Positions 35,601-44,096 of a stretch of DNA of 64,000 nt are shown here, one piece after another. The DNA is from Spisula solida (taxonomy: Eukaryota > Mollusca > Bivalvia > Venerida > Mactridae). Each line of letters begins with the position of its first letter. Position 1 is the stretch's first letter. The notes beneath the pieces are model-generated. The model was given only the letters and a program-made list of their open reading frames with translations, had not been told where the DNA came from and did not search any database. Both the position numbers and the translations under genes were made by a program. The stretch spans positions 2,378,501-2,442,500 of the forward strand of contig OX365952.1 in NCBI GenBank assembly GCA_947247005.1, written 5' to 3'.

Positions 35601-36036
35601 ACTTAGCCATACTTTAGCTTACAAATTTGGTGTTGTTATCAGTTGTGACATGTCCATTTTCTATGCATATCTTTTTCACCTAAATAATATATAAAATTTA
35701 TTTCATACAAATGATATGTTACATGGATAAAAGGGTCGTGCACAAGTTCCAAAACTGAATTATGGTTGTCCTCTTATACCAATTAGTTACAGCACCATAT
35801 ACTAGTATGTAAATGTAAACATGGCTAACAATATATTCATTTTCTTCTTATTTCCAGAAAACCCATGTCCACAACAAGGGAACATTTTAAGTATAAGACT
35901 GAGTGAGGCGAGAGAAATGGTGACGATGCCAGATCAAACACAAAAACACATGCTGGTTGATACATTCTTCCAAATGAACTATCTAACTGGTGAATGGAAA
36001 CGTGTCAAAAAGTTCCGTGAAATTGAAGAAGGCTGA
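20453..36036 (+). CDS. NELFA: Negative elongation factor A (NELF-A), complete 11-exon gene
   Basis: NELF-A is a nuclear subunit of the NELF complex, which with DSIF holds RNA polymerase II in promoter-proximal pausing. Coding exons are 20453-20653, 22097-22268, 24850-25011, 26199-26288, 26890-27050, 29545-29608, 31166-31296, 33315-33420, 34242-34498, 35221-35320 and 35858-36036. All have GT/AG borders and compatible phases (0,1,1,1,0,1,0,1,0,1), giving 1,623 nt and 540 residues; human NELF-A is about 530. Landmarks match the family: N-terminal TALWLHNKLGSTDDLW, LHIPRRNVDL, the TGALNLELE block, KHFALKRKPKSATLRAELLQ (conserved basic segment), EAKRRKRQ, TPDYAAGL, a Q/T/P-rich linker, QQQPKKGLSLTREQM, and the most conserved stretch, KVTRPEKALILGFMAGSREN, near the C-terminus. 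The start ATG is the first in the exon. Introns are rich in transposons, but no exon is interrupted. Confidence 0.96.
20654..22096 (+). other. NELF-A intron 1
   Basis: 1,443 nt with donor gtaaac and acceptor attttcttag. The only structure seen is a small inverted-repeat element at 21058-21181; the rest is AT-rich and unremarkable. Confidence 0.8.
21058..21181. mobile_element. Short MITE-like element in intron 1
   Basis: CCAGGGTTGGCAAAG on the left faces TTTGTGCCAACCCTGG on the right, with further inner symmetry ('gtattgac' and 'gtcaatac'). Total length is about 124 bp. Confidence 0.55.
22097..22268 (+). CDS. NELFA: NELF-A exon 2 (residues 68-124)
   Basis: Reads WKSQLEEILMAAIHDTDQWV, then SMVGEILRTYPATGALNLEL and on to LKKL, and ends in phase 1 (G/gtaagt). 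The 'P.TG.LNLELE' block aligns with human NELF-A. Confidence 0.95.
22520..23186. mobile_element. Mariner-like non-autonomous element in NELF-A intron 2
   Basis: The left end TATACGAGGGGTGATCAACA and the right end TGTTGATCACCCCTCGTATA are perfect inverses and extend to about 27 bp. They end in TA dinucleotides. ACGAGGGG(T)GATC ends and TA duplication are typical of mariner elements. The ~610-bp interior shows no transposase frame. Donor and acceptor of the intron are untouched. Confidence 0.85.
23187..24849 (+). other. Right part of NELF-A intron 2
   Basis: AT-rich, ends tttattgtag/TGAAAC. No coding exon or clear mobile element was recognised. 'ggttgccatggcaacc' near 24138 is a 16-bp perfect palindrome. 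Confidence 0.6.
24850..25011 (+). CDS. NELFA: NELF-A exon 3 (residues 125-178)
   Basis: With the split codon it reads VKRSVDLKMLPMECQFLNKT, then ALVATTGQQPQPTKHFALKR and KPKSATLRAELLQK, ending phase 1 (T/gttagt). The 'KHF.LKRKPKSATLRAELLQK' block is nearly identical to human NELF-A. Confidence 0.97.
25040..26160. repeat. Dispersed repeat in NELF-A intron 3, with a 56-bp x 3 array
   Basis: It begins 'tagctcacctgcatcatgct' and 'gtgatcaccctttgtccg', then blocks sharing 'aatgaaactcggtcacaatg'. Positions 25610-25777 hold three identical 56-bp units (gtggtatacagacaacatat...). The whole looks like one copy of a long protein-free repeat family. Confidence 0.75.
26199..26288 (+). CDS. NELFA: NELF-A exon 4 (residues 179-208)
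   Basis: Reads SSEVAMNKKRNGSDYLPIKV then RSFAKKMDDS, with phase 1 at both ends. The acceptor is ttgtttcag and the donor gtgagt. It is less conserved than its neighbours but sits between conserved exons and keeps the frame. Confidence 0.88.
26455..26570. repeat. SINE-family fragment in NELF-A intron 4
   Basis: 'ccagttttcctggactgtat' followed by 'cctaaccagtactaa' and 'acatgtggaggaaaa' recurs at 46362-46455, inverted at about 33580-33665, and in part at 1672-1705. Four scattered copies of the same ~100-bp tail suggest a SINE. Confidence 0.65.
26890..27050 (+). CDS. NELFA: NELF-A exon 5 (residues 209-262)
   Basis: Reads TPMKGSSGKNSSSGGFLSPN, then SIGRKSSSLLGCTGTSIGGT and PNRMNSLKKEGGIK, ending phase 0 (AAG/gtaagt). 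It is serine/glycine-rich and corresponds to the linker before the LLEI/REAKRRR block of human NELF-A. Confidence 0.92.
27070..27160 (+). mobile_element. tRNA-derived SINE head in NELF-A intron 5
   Basis: An A-box-like TGGTCCAATGGATAATGCTC and a B-box-like GGTTTGAATCTGG lie about 55 bp apart, in the layout of tRNA-derived SINE promoters. The following ~280 bp, to about 27440, may be the SINE body. Confidence 0.55.
28027..29517. mobile_element. Pogo-like element in NELF-A intron 5
   Basis: The ends are CAGTAAAACCTCGTTATCTC and the inverse TATTACCGAGGTTTTACTG, with TA at 28025-28026 and 29518-29519. The flanks belong to a short tandem repeat ('tttacatattcattgtttga'), so the uninterrupted target is known and confirms a TA duplication. 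CAGT...ACTG ends with 'CCTCG' are typical of pogo/Tigger-type elements. 'gctcgaataa'-like copies lie near both ends. At 1.49 kb no intact DDE transposase was found. Confidence 0.85.
29545..29608 (+). CDS. NELFA: NELF-A exon 6 (residues 263-283)
   Basis: Reads LLEIGDQPLAPKEAKRRKRQ then A, ending phase 1 (G/gtgtgt). It aligns with human LLDI...REAKRRRK. The acceptor is only 27 bp from the right end of the pogo-like element. Confidence 0.93.
29977..30659. repeat. Minisatellite, 38-bp unit, 18 copies (NELF-A intron 6)
   Basis: Eighteen copies of a 38-bp unit (catctgtatatgaagcagtg...) appear identical by eye, so expansion or gene conversion is very recent. Copy number is likely to vary between individuals and could be collapsed or inflated by assembly. 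Confidence 0.96.
31166..31296 (+). CDS. NELFA: NELF-A exon 7 (residues 284-327)
   Basis: Reads EMEALEQSKKEKDAEKAAAA, then ASAGGDTVPYTPDYAAGLLA and PATS, ending phase 0 (TCA/gtaagt). It holds a charged coiled-coil-like stretch followed by the conserved TPDYAAGL motif. Confidence 0.95.
31300..32320. repeat. Dispersed repeat in NELF-A intron 7, split by a transposon
   Basis: Positions 31310-31470 ('aaagagctatgatttctgac', 'tctcaagaaatggcaaagtt') and 32206-32310 ('tggttgaagtcctcttgtt', 'ttggctctattgacacccc') are the two halves of a family whose uninterrupted copy is at 38520-38790. The insert is listed separately. Confidence 0.75.
31470..32205. mobile_element. GAGAGGCGAT-family element, uninterrupted copy (inverted)
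   Basis: From 'gggaggcgattaagcctctc' to 'tcagtgctttgattcagtac' this is the reverse complement of 12816-14178 without that copy's nested hAT-like insert. It therefore serves as its empty-site reference. It splits the repeat around it. No transposase frame was seen. Confidence 0.75.
32584..33288 (+). repeat. 22-copy array of a 32-bp unit resembling a 3' splice site
   Basis: The unit is 'gttaagctatttcccttgca' then 'gatgttggctag', with about 22 copies at a 32-bp period. Each unit holds a pyrimidine tract followed by CAG (TAG in one unit), that is, an acceptor-like TATTTCCCTTGCAG/A. The array lies in intron 7 and ends just before a branch-like CTAAT (33288-33292) and the real exon 8 acceptor (33313-33314). 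Substitutions fall mostly outside the tract and AG. Confidence 0.93.
33315..33420 (+). CDS. NELFA: NELF-A exon 8 (residues 328-362)
   Basis: Reads KVVGITVSTTVSSLPQTQTV then SYVPTTTTRVLNPAT, ending phase 1 (G/gtatgt). It is a threonine/serine/valine-rich linker with low family conservation. The frame and the joins to exons 7 and 9 support it. Confidence 0.88.
33480..33680. repeat. SINE-like composite in NELF-A intron 8
   Basis: 'tgttagcgatcttgctttcg' and 'attccgggttgtggcagg' precede 'cctccacatgtggagaagtt' and 'tggttaggatattgtccagg'. The latter part is the inverted form of the tail found at 26455 and 46362. Confidence 0.5.
33768..33990. repeat. Minisatellite, 52-bp unit, 4 copies plus a partial
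   Basis: Units start at 33768, 33820, 33872 and 33924, with a partial at 33976 (attgtctccctttatagtat...). The copies are identical. Located in NELF-A intron 8. Confidence 0.93.
34242..34498 (+). CDS. NELFA: NELF-A exon 9 (residues 363-448)
   Basis: Reads DVSISANTQTARDNLQQQLQ, then a Q/T/P-rich stretch to GTQQQPKKGLSLT, ending phase 0 (ACA/gtaagt). The QQQPKK.LSLT end matches human NELF-A. Two other frames are also open but do not join the neighbouring exons. Confidence 0.94.
34680..35060. mobile_element. AGTCCCCTACCGG-family element in NELF-A intron 9
   Basis: The ends AGTCCCCTACCGGTTT and AAACCGGTAGGGGACT are inverse. The inside holds a 'gtccgtccgtcagtcagtca' run, 'aaaatctggatcctgacata' and 'aaaattgtggttgctatgg' twice. 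Related copies are at 63655-63925 and, truncated, at 4999-5110. The copies in introns of both annotated genes lie in the same orientation relative to the gene. Confidence 0.75.
35221..35320 (+). CDS. NELFA: NELF-A exon 10 (residues 449-481)
   Basis: Reads REQMVEAQEMFKNSNKVTRP then EKALILGFMAGSR, ending phase 1 (G/gtaatg). This is the most conserved part of the family, almost identical to the human sequence. Confidence 0.97.
35858..36036 (+). CDS. NELFA: NELF-A exon 11, C-terminus and stop (residues 482-540)
   Basis: Reads ENPCPQQGNILSIRLSEARE, then MVTMPDQTQKHMLVDTFFQM, NYLTGEWKRVKKFREIEEG and TGA. It aligns with human ENPC.EQGDVIQIKLSE...MLVDTVFEMNYATG.W.R.KK. Confidence 0.97.
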
Positions 36037-36709
36037 TTGACCGTGATGGACTAGAAGTTTCTGTCTTATACATACTTAGAATGAGTGGACATACAAAGGT
36101 ACTGGGTGTGTGACCGTGTCACTGTACGTGAGGCAGTGTCACTGTACATGAGGCAGTGTGTACATCACAGGGCGTGTCTGTACCTGTTGTGGAGTACGTA
36201 GTTCGCCTGATTCCAGCTGACTGTCAGACTTGGGAAGGAACAGGAATCCTGCAAATCTGGAATAATCCAGAAATCTGGACTTGCTGCGCTAGATAGAATG
36301 AAACAGCATTATGCTTCAGAAGGACTGCTAAGGAGGGCGGTATAGTGTTGTACAGTGTACATAATTATATCAGGGGTCCTACCATTCTGGAATTATCCGG
36401 AAAACCGAATTTGCTGCACTAGAAAGTATTTGGTGAATAATTCAAAGAATTGACAAAGTTATGGTCATTTGAAGGTTCATGAGCTGAATTTTAACATGTT
36501 TGAAACCGAGTTTTGTTGTAGGGATGTGTAGTAATAGCATCGAAACAGACTTGCTACTCATTTTCAGGATTGAGCATTATGCCTCAGTAGAACCCCTGAG
36601 TTATACAGCGTACATAATTATATGATCACTGACTGATTCATACTTGTGAGCACCTAAGGGCCAATGGCCCTCTACTAGAAATCAGGTGACTACTAATATA
36701 GGTGTGCAG

Positions 36710-36900
36710 GGGTTCCATTTGATACGGGAGTAGGGGTTTTGACCCTTGAAATTTTCAAAAAGCCACATTTTGACCCTTAAGATTTTGTTTTGAAGGGTCA
36801 TTTTCTCTAAAAATCATGGGTATTTTGTTTTTAAAATTGTAAAATTTAGTCAAAAGTATCAAAAGGACCCTACAGATTCAGAAGCTAGTGGAACCCCTGT
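36710..36900. repeat. Dispersed repeat, 'tgacccttgaaattt' family
   Basis: Contains 'ggggttccatttgatacggg', 'aaaagccacattttgaccct' and 'agggtcattttctct'. Further copies are at about 46960-47060 (partial) and 56308-56400. Confidence 0.65.
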
Positions 36901-37210
36901 ATATGACTGTGAATACACTAAAAGCTTACTGATTCCAATTGATGAATCTAAAAATATCAGTAACCAAAATGACCCTATACTTGCAAAATAGTTTCGCGCC
37001 AAATAGTGCAAGAAAATTATTTTTGCATTAATGTTCTGTACTGTTACATTGATAAACTGGTACTATGGTAACATTGAACTGGACTCATGAATATTTCTTG
37101 CTTATCTGACGTTTTATCAGGTTTATTATTTCAACAAGTCAAGACTACTATATGGTGATATAAATTACAAAGAACAACAAGTGACAGTTGAATGTTGTCA
37201 CACTATACCT

Positions 37211-37444
37211 GGCCCCAATCTCTCAAAACAGCTCAATCTGAGCACAATCTCAACTCAAATTTTGTCACCTATTGTTATTGTACTCTAAATCTGTATAACA
37301 AAATTGAAACATTATTGTGAGTTTATTACAGTAAAATTTGTAGAACTTGAACCTCATATTTATCTCAAATTCAGAATCTGATTTGAGCAAAATCTCAATT
37401 TGAGTTGAGATTTCTACTTGAGATGCTACGGGAGATCAGGGCCT
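37211..37444. mobile_element. MITE-like segment
   Basis: GGCCCCAATCTCTC on the left and GGGAGATCAGGGCC on the right are imperfect inverses. Inside, 'caatctcaactcaaat' and 'atttgagttgagatt'-like blocks mirror each other. The symmetry is imperfect, so this is an old copy. Confidence 0.5.
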
Positions 37445-37940
37445 GATATCTACAGTTCGAGCAATTTACTGTAAAATTGTCAAAATTCATGGGAGATTTA
37501 ATTTCGTGGATTTCCCAGAAGGAATTAGAAAGCAAAATTAAATCCCCTCAAATAACAGACCTCAAAATATGTTACTAGTGATTTTTATCATGTCAATATT
37601 TTAAATCCTTGAATTTAAGACACTACTAAATTACCATTTTACAAAAATCCATGAAATTCAATACCCTCGAAAATCAATGATTTTACAGTAAGAAAATGTA
37701 TGTTCTTTTGAATACCTGGTTGTATTTATATGTGCAAATCAGTGAGGATATATTGGTTCATGTAACCAACACTGTTTATGTGTTTATATCATCTTTTTGG
37801 TTCTTTAATATGTTGTTAACAACAAAATCATGTTGAAGGGAATTTCGAGCATGGTAGAAATACAACTGATTGAACATGATGGAATGTGTTGATATAAGTT
37901 GAAGTCTGTAAGTGTTCATGATCAGTGTTGTAGGCCTTAA

Positions 37941-37946
37941 AATAAA
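37941..37946 (+). terminator. Candidate NELF-A polyadenylation signal
   Basis: AATAAA followed within 5 bp by tgtttgttttctctcc, a typical U/GU-rich downstream element. It is about 1.9 kb after the stop codon. Confidence 0.5.
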
Positions 37947-37984
37947 TATTGTTTGTTTTCTCTCCTATGACCTATGTCATTTAC

Positions 37985-38260
37985 GGTTGGGTATAGTACA
38001 GAGGCTTTGACACGACTCTCAACCTTCTATTAGCATAATTTAACAGCTGATATATTGTGTTTATTTATTGTCCCGGTTGTATGTTTTCATAAGCGGGGAG
38101 TATCATGAAAACGCTCAAGGTGAAATACAAACACAAATTTAAAGGATCGATATTGCACAATTTGCATGTGGAAATTAATATATATTCAACGCAAGAACCT
38201 TCAAGTTGTAATTTTTTTTTCATGGTCAGGATCAACTCAAATTTTCTGTGCTATAGGTTT
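37985..38260 (+). repeat. Dispersed ~270-bp repeat family A (four copies)
   Basis: 'cttctattagcataatttaa' followed by 'cagctgatat', 'gcggggagtatcatgaaaac' and 'catggtcaggatcaactcaa' recurs at 50385-50560 (partial), and inverted at 53281-53530 and 55262-55505. Three of the copies carry the 'cagctgatat ... tataaatatagaca' core. Confidence 0.75.
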
Positions 38261-38519
38261 GTAGGAAGAATATTTTTATATACATGTATATATTTACTGA
38301 AGTTATAGTGAATGACCTAATTGCTATATATATTTTGGCCCCCCCCCCCCCCGGAACTTTTTTCTGATTTTCAATAAAAAAATAGGTATGGGGCGATTTC
38401 TGCTAGAAGGTAGAAGGAGGGGAAACACAATGTTTGTTTTTATACTTGGCCTAATTAGTAATCAGAGGAAACATATCCACACCGTTGCTGAGTCACTGGA
38501 ACAAAAGTTACACTTTAAG

Positions 38520-38790
38520 AAGGGTTGTCAATATTCCTGATTTTTCCAGAATTTCGGATTTATATATCCTCAAAGAGCTATGATTTCTGATAAAGCTAAA
38601 AATTCTTCTATGAAATCATCTCAAGAAATGGCAAAGTTATGGTCTATTAAATCTATACTAAGAATTTATTCTATACAAACTAAGTTAGATATGAAAACAA
38701 TATGGTTGAAGACCTCTTGTTGACAAAAATGGTGTGCCATATATAATTTTCAGGATTTTTAATTTGGCTCTGTTGACACCCCTGCAATTT
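38520..38790. repeat. Uninterrupted copy of the repeat split at 31300-32320
   Basis: Shares 'aaagagctatgatttctga', 'atctcaagaaatggcaaagt', 'atatggttgaagacctcttg' and 'tggctctgttgacacccc' with the two halves in NELF-A intron 7. A poly-C run lies upstream at 38339-38352. Confidence 0.75.
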
Positions 38791-38962
38791 ATGCATTTGT
38801 TTCTTGGCTACAACGAATACTACTGCATGTTTCTGATAATAATTTAAGGAATATCAACCAAAATGAAGTACATACCGTATTCTATGTCAAGAATGCCTAA
38901 AATTTGCCGAACATATCACTGTTCTTGTCTTGTCTATTTAGGCCAAATCATCAGTCATGTTA

Positions 38963-39168
38963 TAGTGCGCCCAGGATAACGTGATGTCTATATAAAACAT
39001 GAACGGTTTGGTCAACTGTCGCAAAATTGGCTTTACGAATTACTAAAGTAAACAGATATGGTCAATTTTGTATTAAAACATCGCCGATAAATCTTGCACT
39101 TCTGATTTAATCCACCTTTGTGGAATATATCAAATTGTCTCACCTTTCTCATTATCATGGGCGCACTG
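38963..39168. mobile_element. MITE (AGTGCGCCCA ends, TA flanks)
   Basis: TAGTGCGCCCAGGATAA on the left is mirrored by TTATCATGGGCGCACTG on the right, and both sides are followed by TA. Length is about 206 bp, without coding capacity. Confidence 0.75.
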
Positions 39169-40090
39169 TAGAATTCAATGTTATCAATACTGGTTGTGTA
39201 TGTTGATAGTATACAGAAGATTTGGATGAATCTGTATACATGTATTTATATATGTTATTTATTTTGAGTGATAAAAATAAAGTTACACTGGTATGTAAAT
39301 TATTGTCTGTGTTTGTTCAAGTTAGTTGCATGGGTGAAAGTATTCAGGTTCAGGTTTTTGAGGGTCGTACCAAAAAGTATGTTTTTCTTTATTTTCCTTG
39401 TATAAATCGTCGATTTCTGAGGATTTCAGGTTTTTCACAATTTCGAACTTTCACCCATGTAGTTGCCATTCCAATGAATGAAGACTGTGTTTGTAAGCTT
39501 CTTTGTTATTCACATTATAGGTAAGCTATGCTATTTGAACCAAGTTGCTACAAGAATAAATGTTCCATCCTTTTTGCGATAAAATTGCATTAGTAGTGAC
39601 AAAACTACAGCAAGCAAAATACTATGTGTTGTATTGTATTAGAGTTTAGTTATAATGCCACATAGACATTATCAGCTGCAATCACAATGGTTCAAATTAC
39701 GCATGTTTTAGCCAATACAATCGGGAACAACTCACAAAGATGAATAATATTTTTGTTTGTAACTTGGTTTTATGTTCAGATAGGCATGGCATATTTTTTA
39801 GGGCGGCTTCCCTTGTACTGGACAGGGGCATAGCCAGCGATATGGACGTACGTTACAATAATTTGAAAAGTAAAAATATAAATATTGCTAAAATGACATT
39901 AGAGTCCCAAATTTTCATAAGTATTAGGACCCCCAACCATAACCACCTACTACAAGGCTTGTGTGTGTAACATGAATTCAAGCCTGTGCTGGATCATGTT
40001 AGGTATGACAAACGGTGCAGAATACTGCTATAAACCTGATCTTCTTACCTTCTTTTACGGTGCAGTTTCATTGAAATTCAAAATCACTGG
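39169..40090. other. Intergenic stretch, no gene recognised
   Basis: Frames at 39222-39524 and 39740-39970 start with or contain no conserved motif and lack splice support. No repeat structure was seen. Confidence 0.45.
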
Positions 40091-41125
40091 CACTCGACTA
40101 GACAAACAACAAGAGGGCCCAAAGGGCCATAGGTCGCCCACCTGTCCGAGTAGTTCATGCAGACCCCTTGATGGTAGCCTTTATTGCATGTACAAGGTTT
40201 TCATATTGTCTTATAAAGCGACGTTGCAATTTACATCACATAGACCAAATGGCGTATTGAAGTTTAAGCCAAGTTTTGACTATGATTTGACCTTGTGACC
40301 TAGTTTTTGACCCGGATGACCCAATATCGAACTTGACATAGATTTTGTTGAGACGATCATTTTGACCAAGTCTCGTAAAGATTAGGCCAAAACTGTGACC
40401 TCTAGTGACTTCACAAGGTTTTTCTATAATTTGATCTTGTGACCTAGTTTTTGACCCCAGATGACCCAATATCAAACGTGACCTAGATTTTGTTAAAATG
40501 ATCATTTTGACTAAGTTTCATAAAGATTAGAACAAAATTGTGACCTCTAGTGACTACACAAGTTTTGACTATGAGTTGACCTTGTGACCTAGTTTTTGAC
40601 CCCAGATGACCCAATATTGAACTTGACCTAGATTTTGTTGACATGATCATTGTGACCAAGTTTCATAAAGATTAGGCAAAAATTGTGACCTCTAGTGACT
40701 ACACAAGGTTTTTCTATGATTTGACCTTGTGTCCTAGTTTTTGACCCTATATGACCCAATATCGAACTTGACCTTGATTTTGTTGAGATGATCATTTTAC
40801 CCAATTTTCATAAAGATTATGTCAACATTGTGACCTCTAGTGACTACACAAGGTTTTCTAAGATTTGACCTTGTGTCCTAGTTTTTGACCCCGGGTGACC
40901 CAATATCGAACTTGACCTAGATTTTATTGAGATAATCATTGTGACCAAGTTTCATAAGGATTAGGTCGTAAATAACTTAAGGTCGCTGGTTTAGACACTA
41001 TGAAAACCGTGTACAGGCAAATAGAAGCTGCATTTACTTAATTCTTAGTAGTTGTAAACGATTTCTAGGTCTTCATAGGGGCCGGTACGAACTACTACGA
41101 CAGGTAAGCGACCTAGGGCATTGTG
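40091..41125. repeat. Tandem array, ~145-bp unit, 5 copies, with its 5' leader
   Basis: The leader 'acaagagggcccaaagggcc' and 'aggtcgcccacctgtccgag' is followed by five units with starts near 40271, 40418, 40560, 40705 and 40849. They share 'gaccttgtgacctagttttt', 'gacccaatatcgaacttgac' and 'ttgtgacctctagtgact'. A related array in reverse orientation is at 55600-56260. Confidence 0.85.
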
Positions 41126-42362
41126 ACCTCTTGTTTAATAACAAAACCCCCGGTGTAGAATCCCTAGTAGATCTATCACGTTACTGCATGATGGCGTCAT
41201 TCTTAATCTAGCACTGTCGTCTGTTGATAATTAGATGCAGACGTGTTGTTTTCTATTGATTTAAATTATATTCAGTACAACACCAGGCTGGCTTTTCAGA
41301 AGAATACATCATTGTCATATCATGAGTTTCGTCGGTAGCCAATGATTACACACGATGCAAAAATCGTTCGATAAAGCACGCTATGCACTGATACTGAACA
41401 TACGATATGTGGTAAGATCAAGATAAACTTGTCACTGACTGTCACTGTTACGTAACGTTATCATCCACTTGAGAAGAAATTGATTAACGTGCTGCACGTG
41501 CTAGCGATATCGGTAACTATTAGAATAAGTTGTGTCAACACCCGTGATACGGGTAAGTGTGGTATTTAGCACTGTCTAGCTTTCGGTTTGATCTTGTGTT
41601 TACGGGGTATGGGGTCATGACCTTTTACATCGATAGAATTATGTATGCACATAGTCCGATAGTATTCAACCGGCGTGTTGTGTAGTGGATTAACGATACT
41701 AAAGATTGTATTACCAAAATGTTGGTAAGTTGTATATTTATTAGTCCTAATGATTATATAAAAGCTGTTATAAAATTAGATGAATAGCCAATTAGATCTA
41801 CTTTTGAGACATATATTTGGGTAGCCTACACAGCTATAACTGCATGTAGTTAATTAACACTGGTCAAAGAGTACCACGGATGATCTTTGTAAGTCGGCCT
41901 AACAATGGACTTATATCTATCACAATGGTAAATAGGGGCAGGGCTGTCAAAAATTAAAAAAAAACACAGCCACTATGAGGCAGGTAAGATACTATTTATA
42001 AAGGGTACTTTGTGGAGACAGCTATTAAGCCTGTCTAGGGTACAATTAACATGCATGTATGATCTCTCGAACATTTTTATACTGTACCCCAGGGCCTAGA
42101 CAGGCTTGCAGTCTTCTAGTGGCTGTACCCTTGTAGATATATTGGTGAAACAATATATTAACCATAATACAGAGATCTAGCGCTATTTAGTCACATTAAT
42201 CAGAGACTATAGATAACATGTTATCTAAAATCTCTGCATTAATGCGTTGCTATGTAAACGACGAATAAGACATTGAAAACACAAAAAAAATTATTCTAGA
42301 TTTAATAATGATTAGAAATTTAAATAACATTGTTATTTTCTTCTGACTGGACCAGCTGGCCA
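41126..42362. other. Intergenic stretch, no gene recognised
   Basis: No exon or tandem repeat was recognised. Around 41996-42130 'agcctgtctagggtac' and 'gtaccccagggcctagacag' form an imperfect inverted pair about 100 bp apart, perhaps an old MITE. Confidence 0.4.
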
Positions 42363-42364
42363 TA

Positions 42365-42542
42365 CAGTACAATCTCTGTCCAGCAACACCCTTTGGGAGC
42401 TGCAAATGTTGGCCGATGCTCAGAGGTTGTTGCTCTGCAGAGGTTAAATTTACATAAATATCAGCTTAGGGAAATTTTGGAGGTGTTGTTATAGAGGTTG
42501 TTGCTCTACAGAGGGCAGGGTCACTCTGAAGAGGTTGTACTG
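42365..42542. mobile_element. 178-bp pogo-type MITE (CAGTACAAYCTCT ends)
   Basis: CAGTACAATCTCTGTCCAGC on the left; the inverse of the right end reads CAGTACAACCTCTTCAGAG. TA lies at 42363-42364 and 42543-42544. Internal 'agaggttgttgctct' copies repeat the pattern. Confidence 0.78.
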
Positions 42543-43491
42543 TACTTTAGATCTATAACTTTAAAAAATAGTAATCTACCAGTATTATATTGGATTCTGT
42601 CAAACAATTAACAAGATTAACATAATCAGGATGTTGTTATATAGTGATAATGTCACCATGCAGACTTAATTGATTCAAGTCTGCAGATTTTTATTAATAC
42701 TTCTTTTATTAGATTCATGCAAAGATCATATAAAGAATAGGCTACTCTTTGATTCTTGTCAATTTAATTCCAATAGACCAGGACCTTTTCTAAACTCCCT
42801 AAATTGACCTTTCTTCATTGATATCAAATTTTATATGTAATTGTGAATGGCCATTGTGCTACATCAAGTCTACAAGAAGGGGGGACATTGTCCTTACTGC
42901 AGAGCCCAAGATCATCCTACAGGTATATCGCTGGCTTAATAGAATTAGAAGGTCGTAAATACAAAATCAATAGTTTGAGAGAACAGGCAAAAACTGTCTG
43001 AAAACTACTCTTTGCTTATGGAAAAACAAGCTTTTTAAACTTCGGTTTGGTCAACATAACCACTTCCAATTTTCAAGACAATAGGCTCATAAGAAGCCCC
43101 TGTCAAGTCAGACAAAGTCAAACAAACTTTGTTCAATCCTAGTACAGGTTATGCATGTAATATAGGGTCGAACTTAAAATATTCTTTTCCCCATCCCCAC
43201 CCTAGCAGATTTAGAATGGGTAGGTAGGGTTAAATTTTTTTTTTGGAACCGTTTCAGTATGATAGTTATTGGTTAAGACATACAAATAATGAAATTTAGA
43301 ATTAACTTTAAGGTGAACACCAACAGTCTTAAATTTAATGGTAAGAAAGAAGTCAGTATAGATGTACAACGACCTTCGAAATATGACCCTAAGACGAGTT
43401 CATTTGCTAAGGTTGAAATGGTATTTACCGTTATTTTTCGGATATATTGTGGGTATACTGTACTATAAATTCACGTTTACTTTCAAGTTGA

Positions 43492-43570
43492 CAGCGTGGC
43501 CTAGTGGTTAAGATGATATATACTCAGAACATTCTTATTATATGGGCTATGGGTTCGAGTTCGCTGCTAA
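43492..43570 (+). mobile_element. tRNA-like SINE head
   Basis: A-box-like GCGTGGCCTAGTGGTTAAGA and B-box-like GGGTTCGAGTTC are correctly spaced. The region between does not fold into a good anticodon arm by eye, so this is a SINE or tRNA pseudogene rather than a working tRNA. Confidence 0.6.
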
Positions 43571-44018
43571 ACTCTTTTCAATAATTTTATTATCATAATA
43601 CATTTATATAATTATATATATTTTATTACTTAAATGAATAATAAAATTATGTTTTAGGTTTAATACAAAGTTGCTTTGTTTCGTTTATTTTATGATTTTA
43701 GTCCGCCCTGGATATTGTATTTATTGCTCAGATGACAATTGGGTTGAATTACAAACTATTTTCAACATTGGTTTCGCTGGAATCACCACTCTAAGAATAT
43801 TCTGTAGAAACGTCAAAATTAATTTGCGTTTACTCTGGTAATACAAGGAGCACAGTTTGGGTGACAGTTGACCGATATTTCTGTTCAACAGTCTTGATGT
43901 GGGAATGTTTTCAAGGATTAAAATACAAAGGGAATATATATATTTTAGTAGAAATATATATATATAATAGACATGCACGCGCATGTTTTATTTAGCAAAA
44001 TTAAAAAAATAATCAAAA

Positions 44019-44096
44019 TGGGTGAGATTCGAACCCAAGCAAAAAATCTATTTAGATACATATACAGTAGCTTAGCCTACTGCGCTATGCAGGACG
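44019..44096 (-). mobile_element. tRNA-like SINE head, opposite strand
   Basis: On the minus strand, CATAGCGCAGTAGGCTAAGC (A-box-like) and GGGTTCGAATCTCACC (B-box-like) are about 40 bp apart. It faces the head at 43492-43570 but has a different sequence. Confidence 0.6.

Larger units (their letters stand above)
36037..37960 (+). other. Likely NELF-A 3' UTR, built largely of repeats
   Basis: The first AATAAA found downstream of the stop is at 37941-37946, followed by a T/G-rich tract (tgtttgttttctctcc), so the transcript may end near 37960. The interval holds dispersed-repeat blocks at 36240-36600 ('gcaaatctggaataatcc') and 36710-36900, and a MITE-like segment at 37211-37444. Confidence 0.5.

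Noticed and set aside
40236..40505. Minus-strand frame of 89 codons with repeated sequence
   Set aside because: It lies in the 145-bp tandem array; the repeated peptide follows the DNA repeat.
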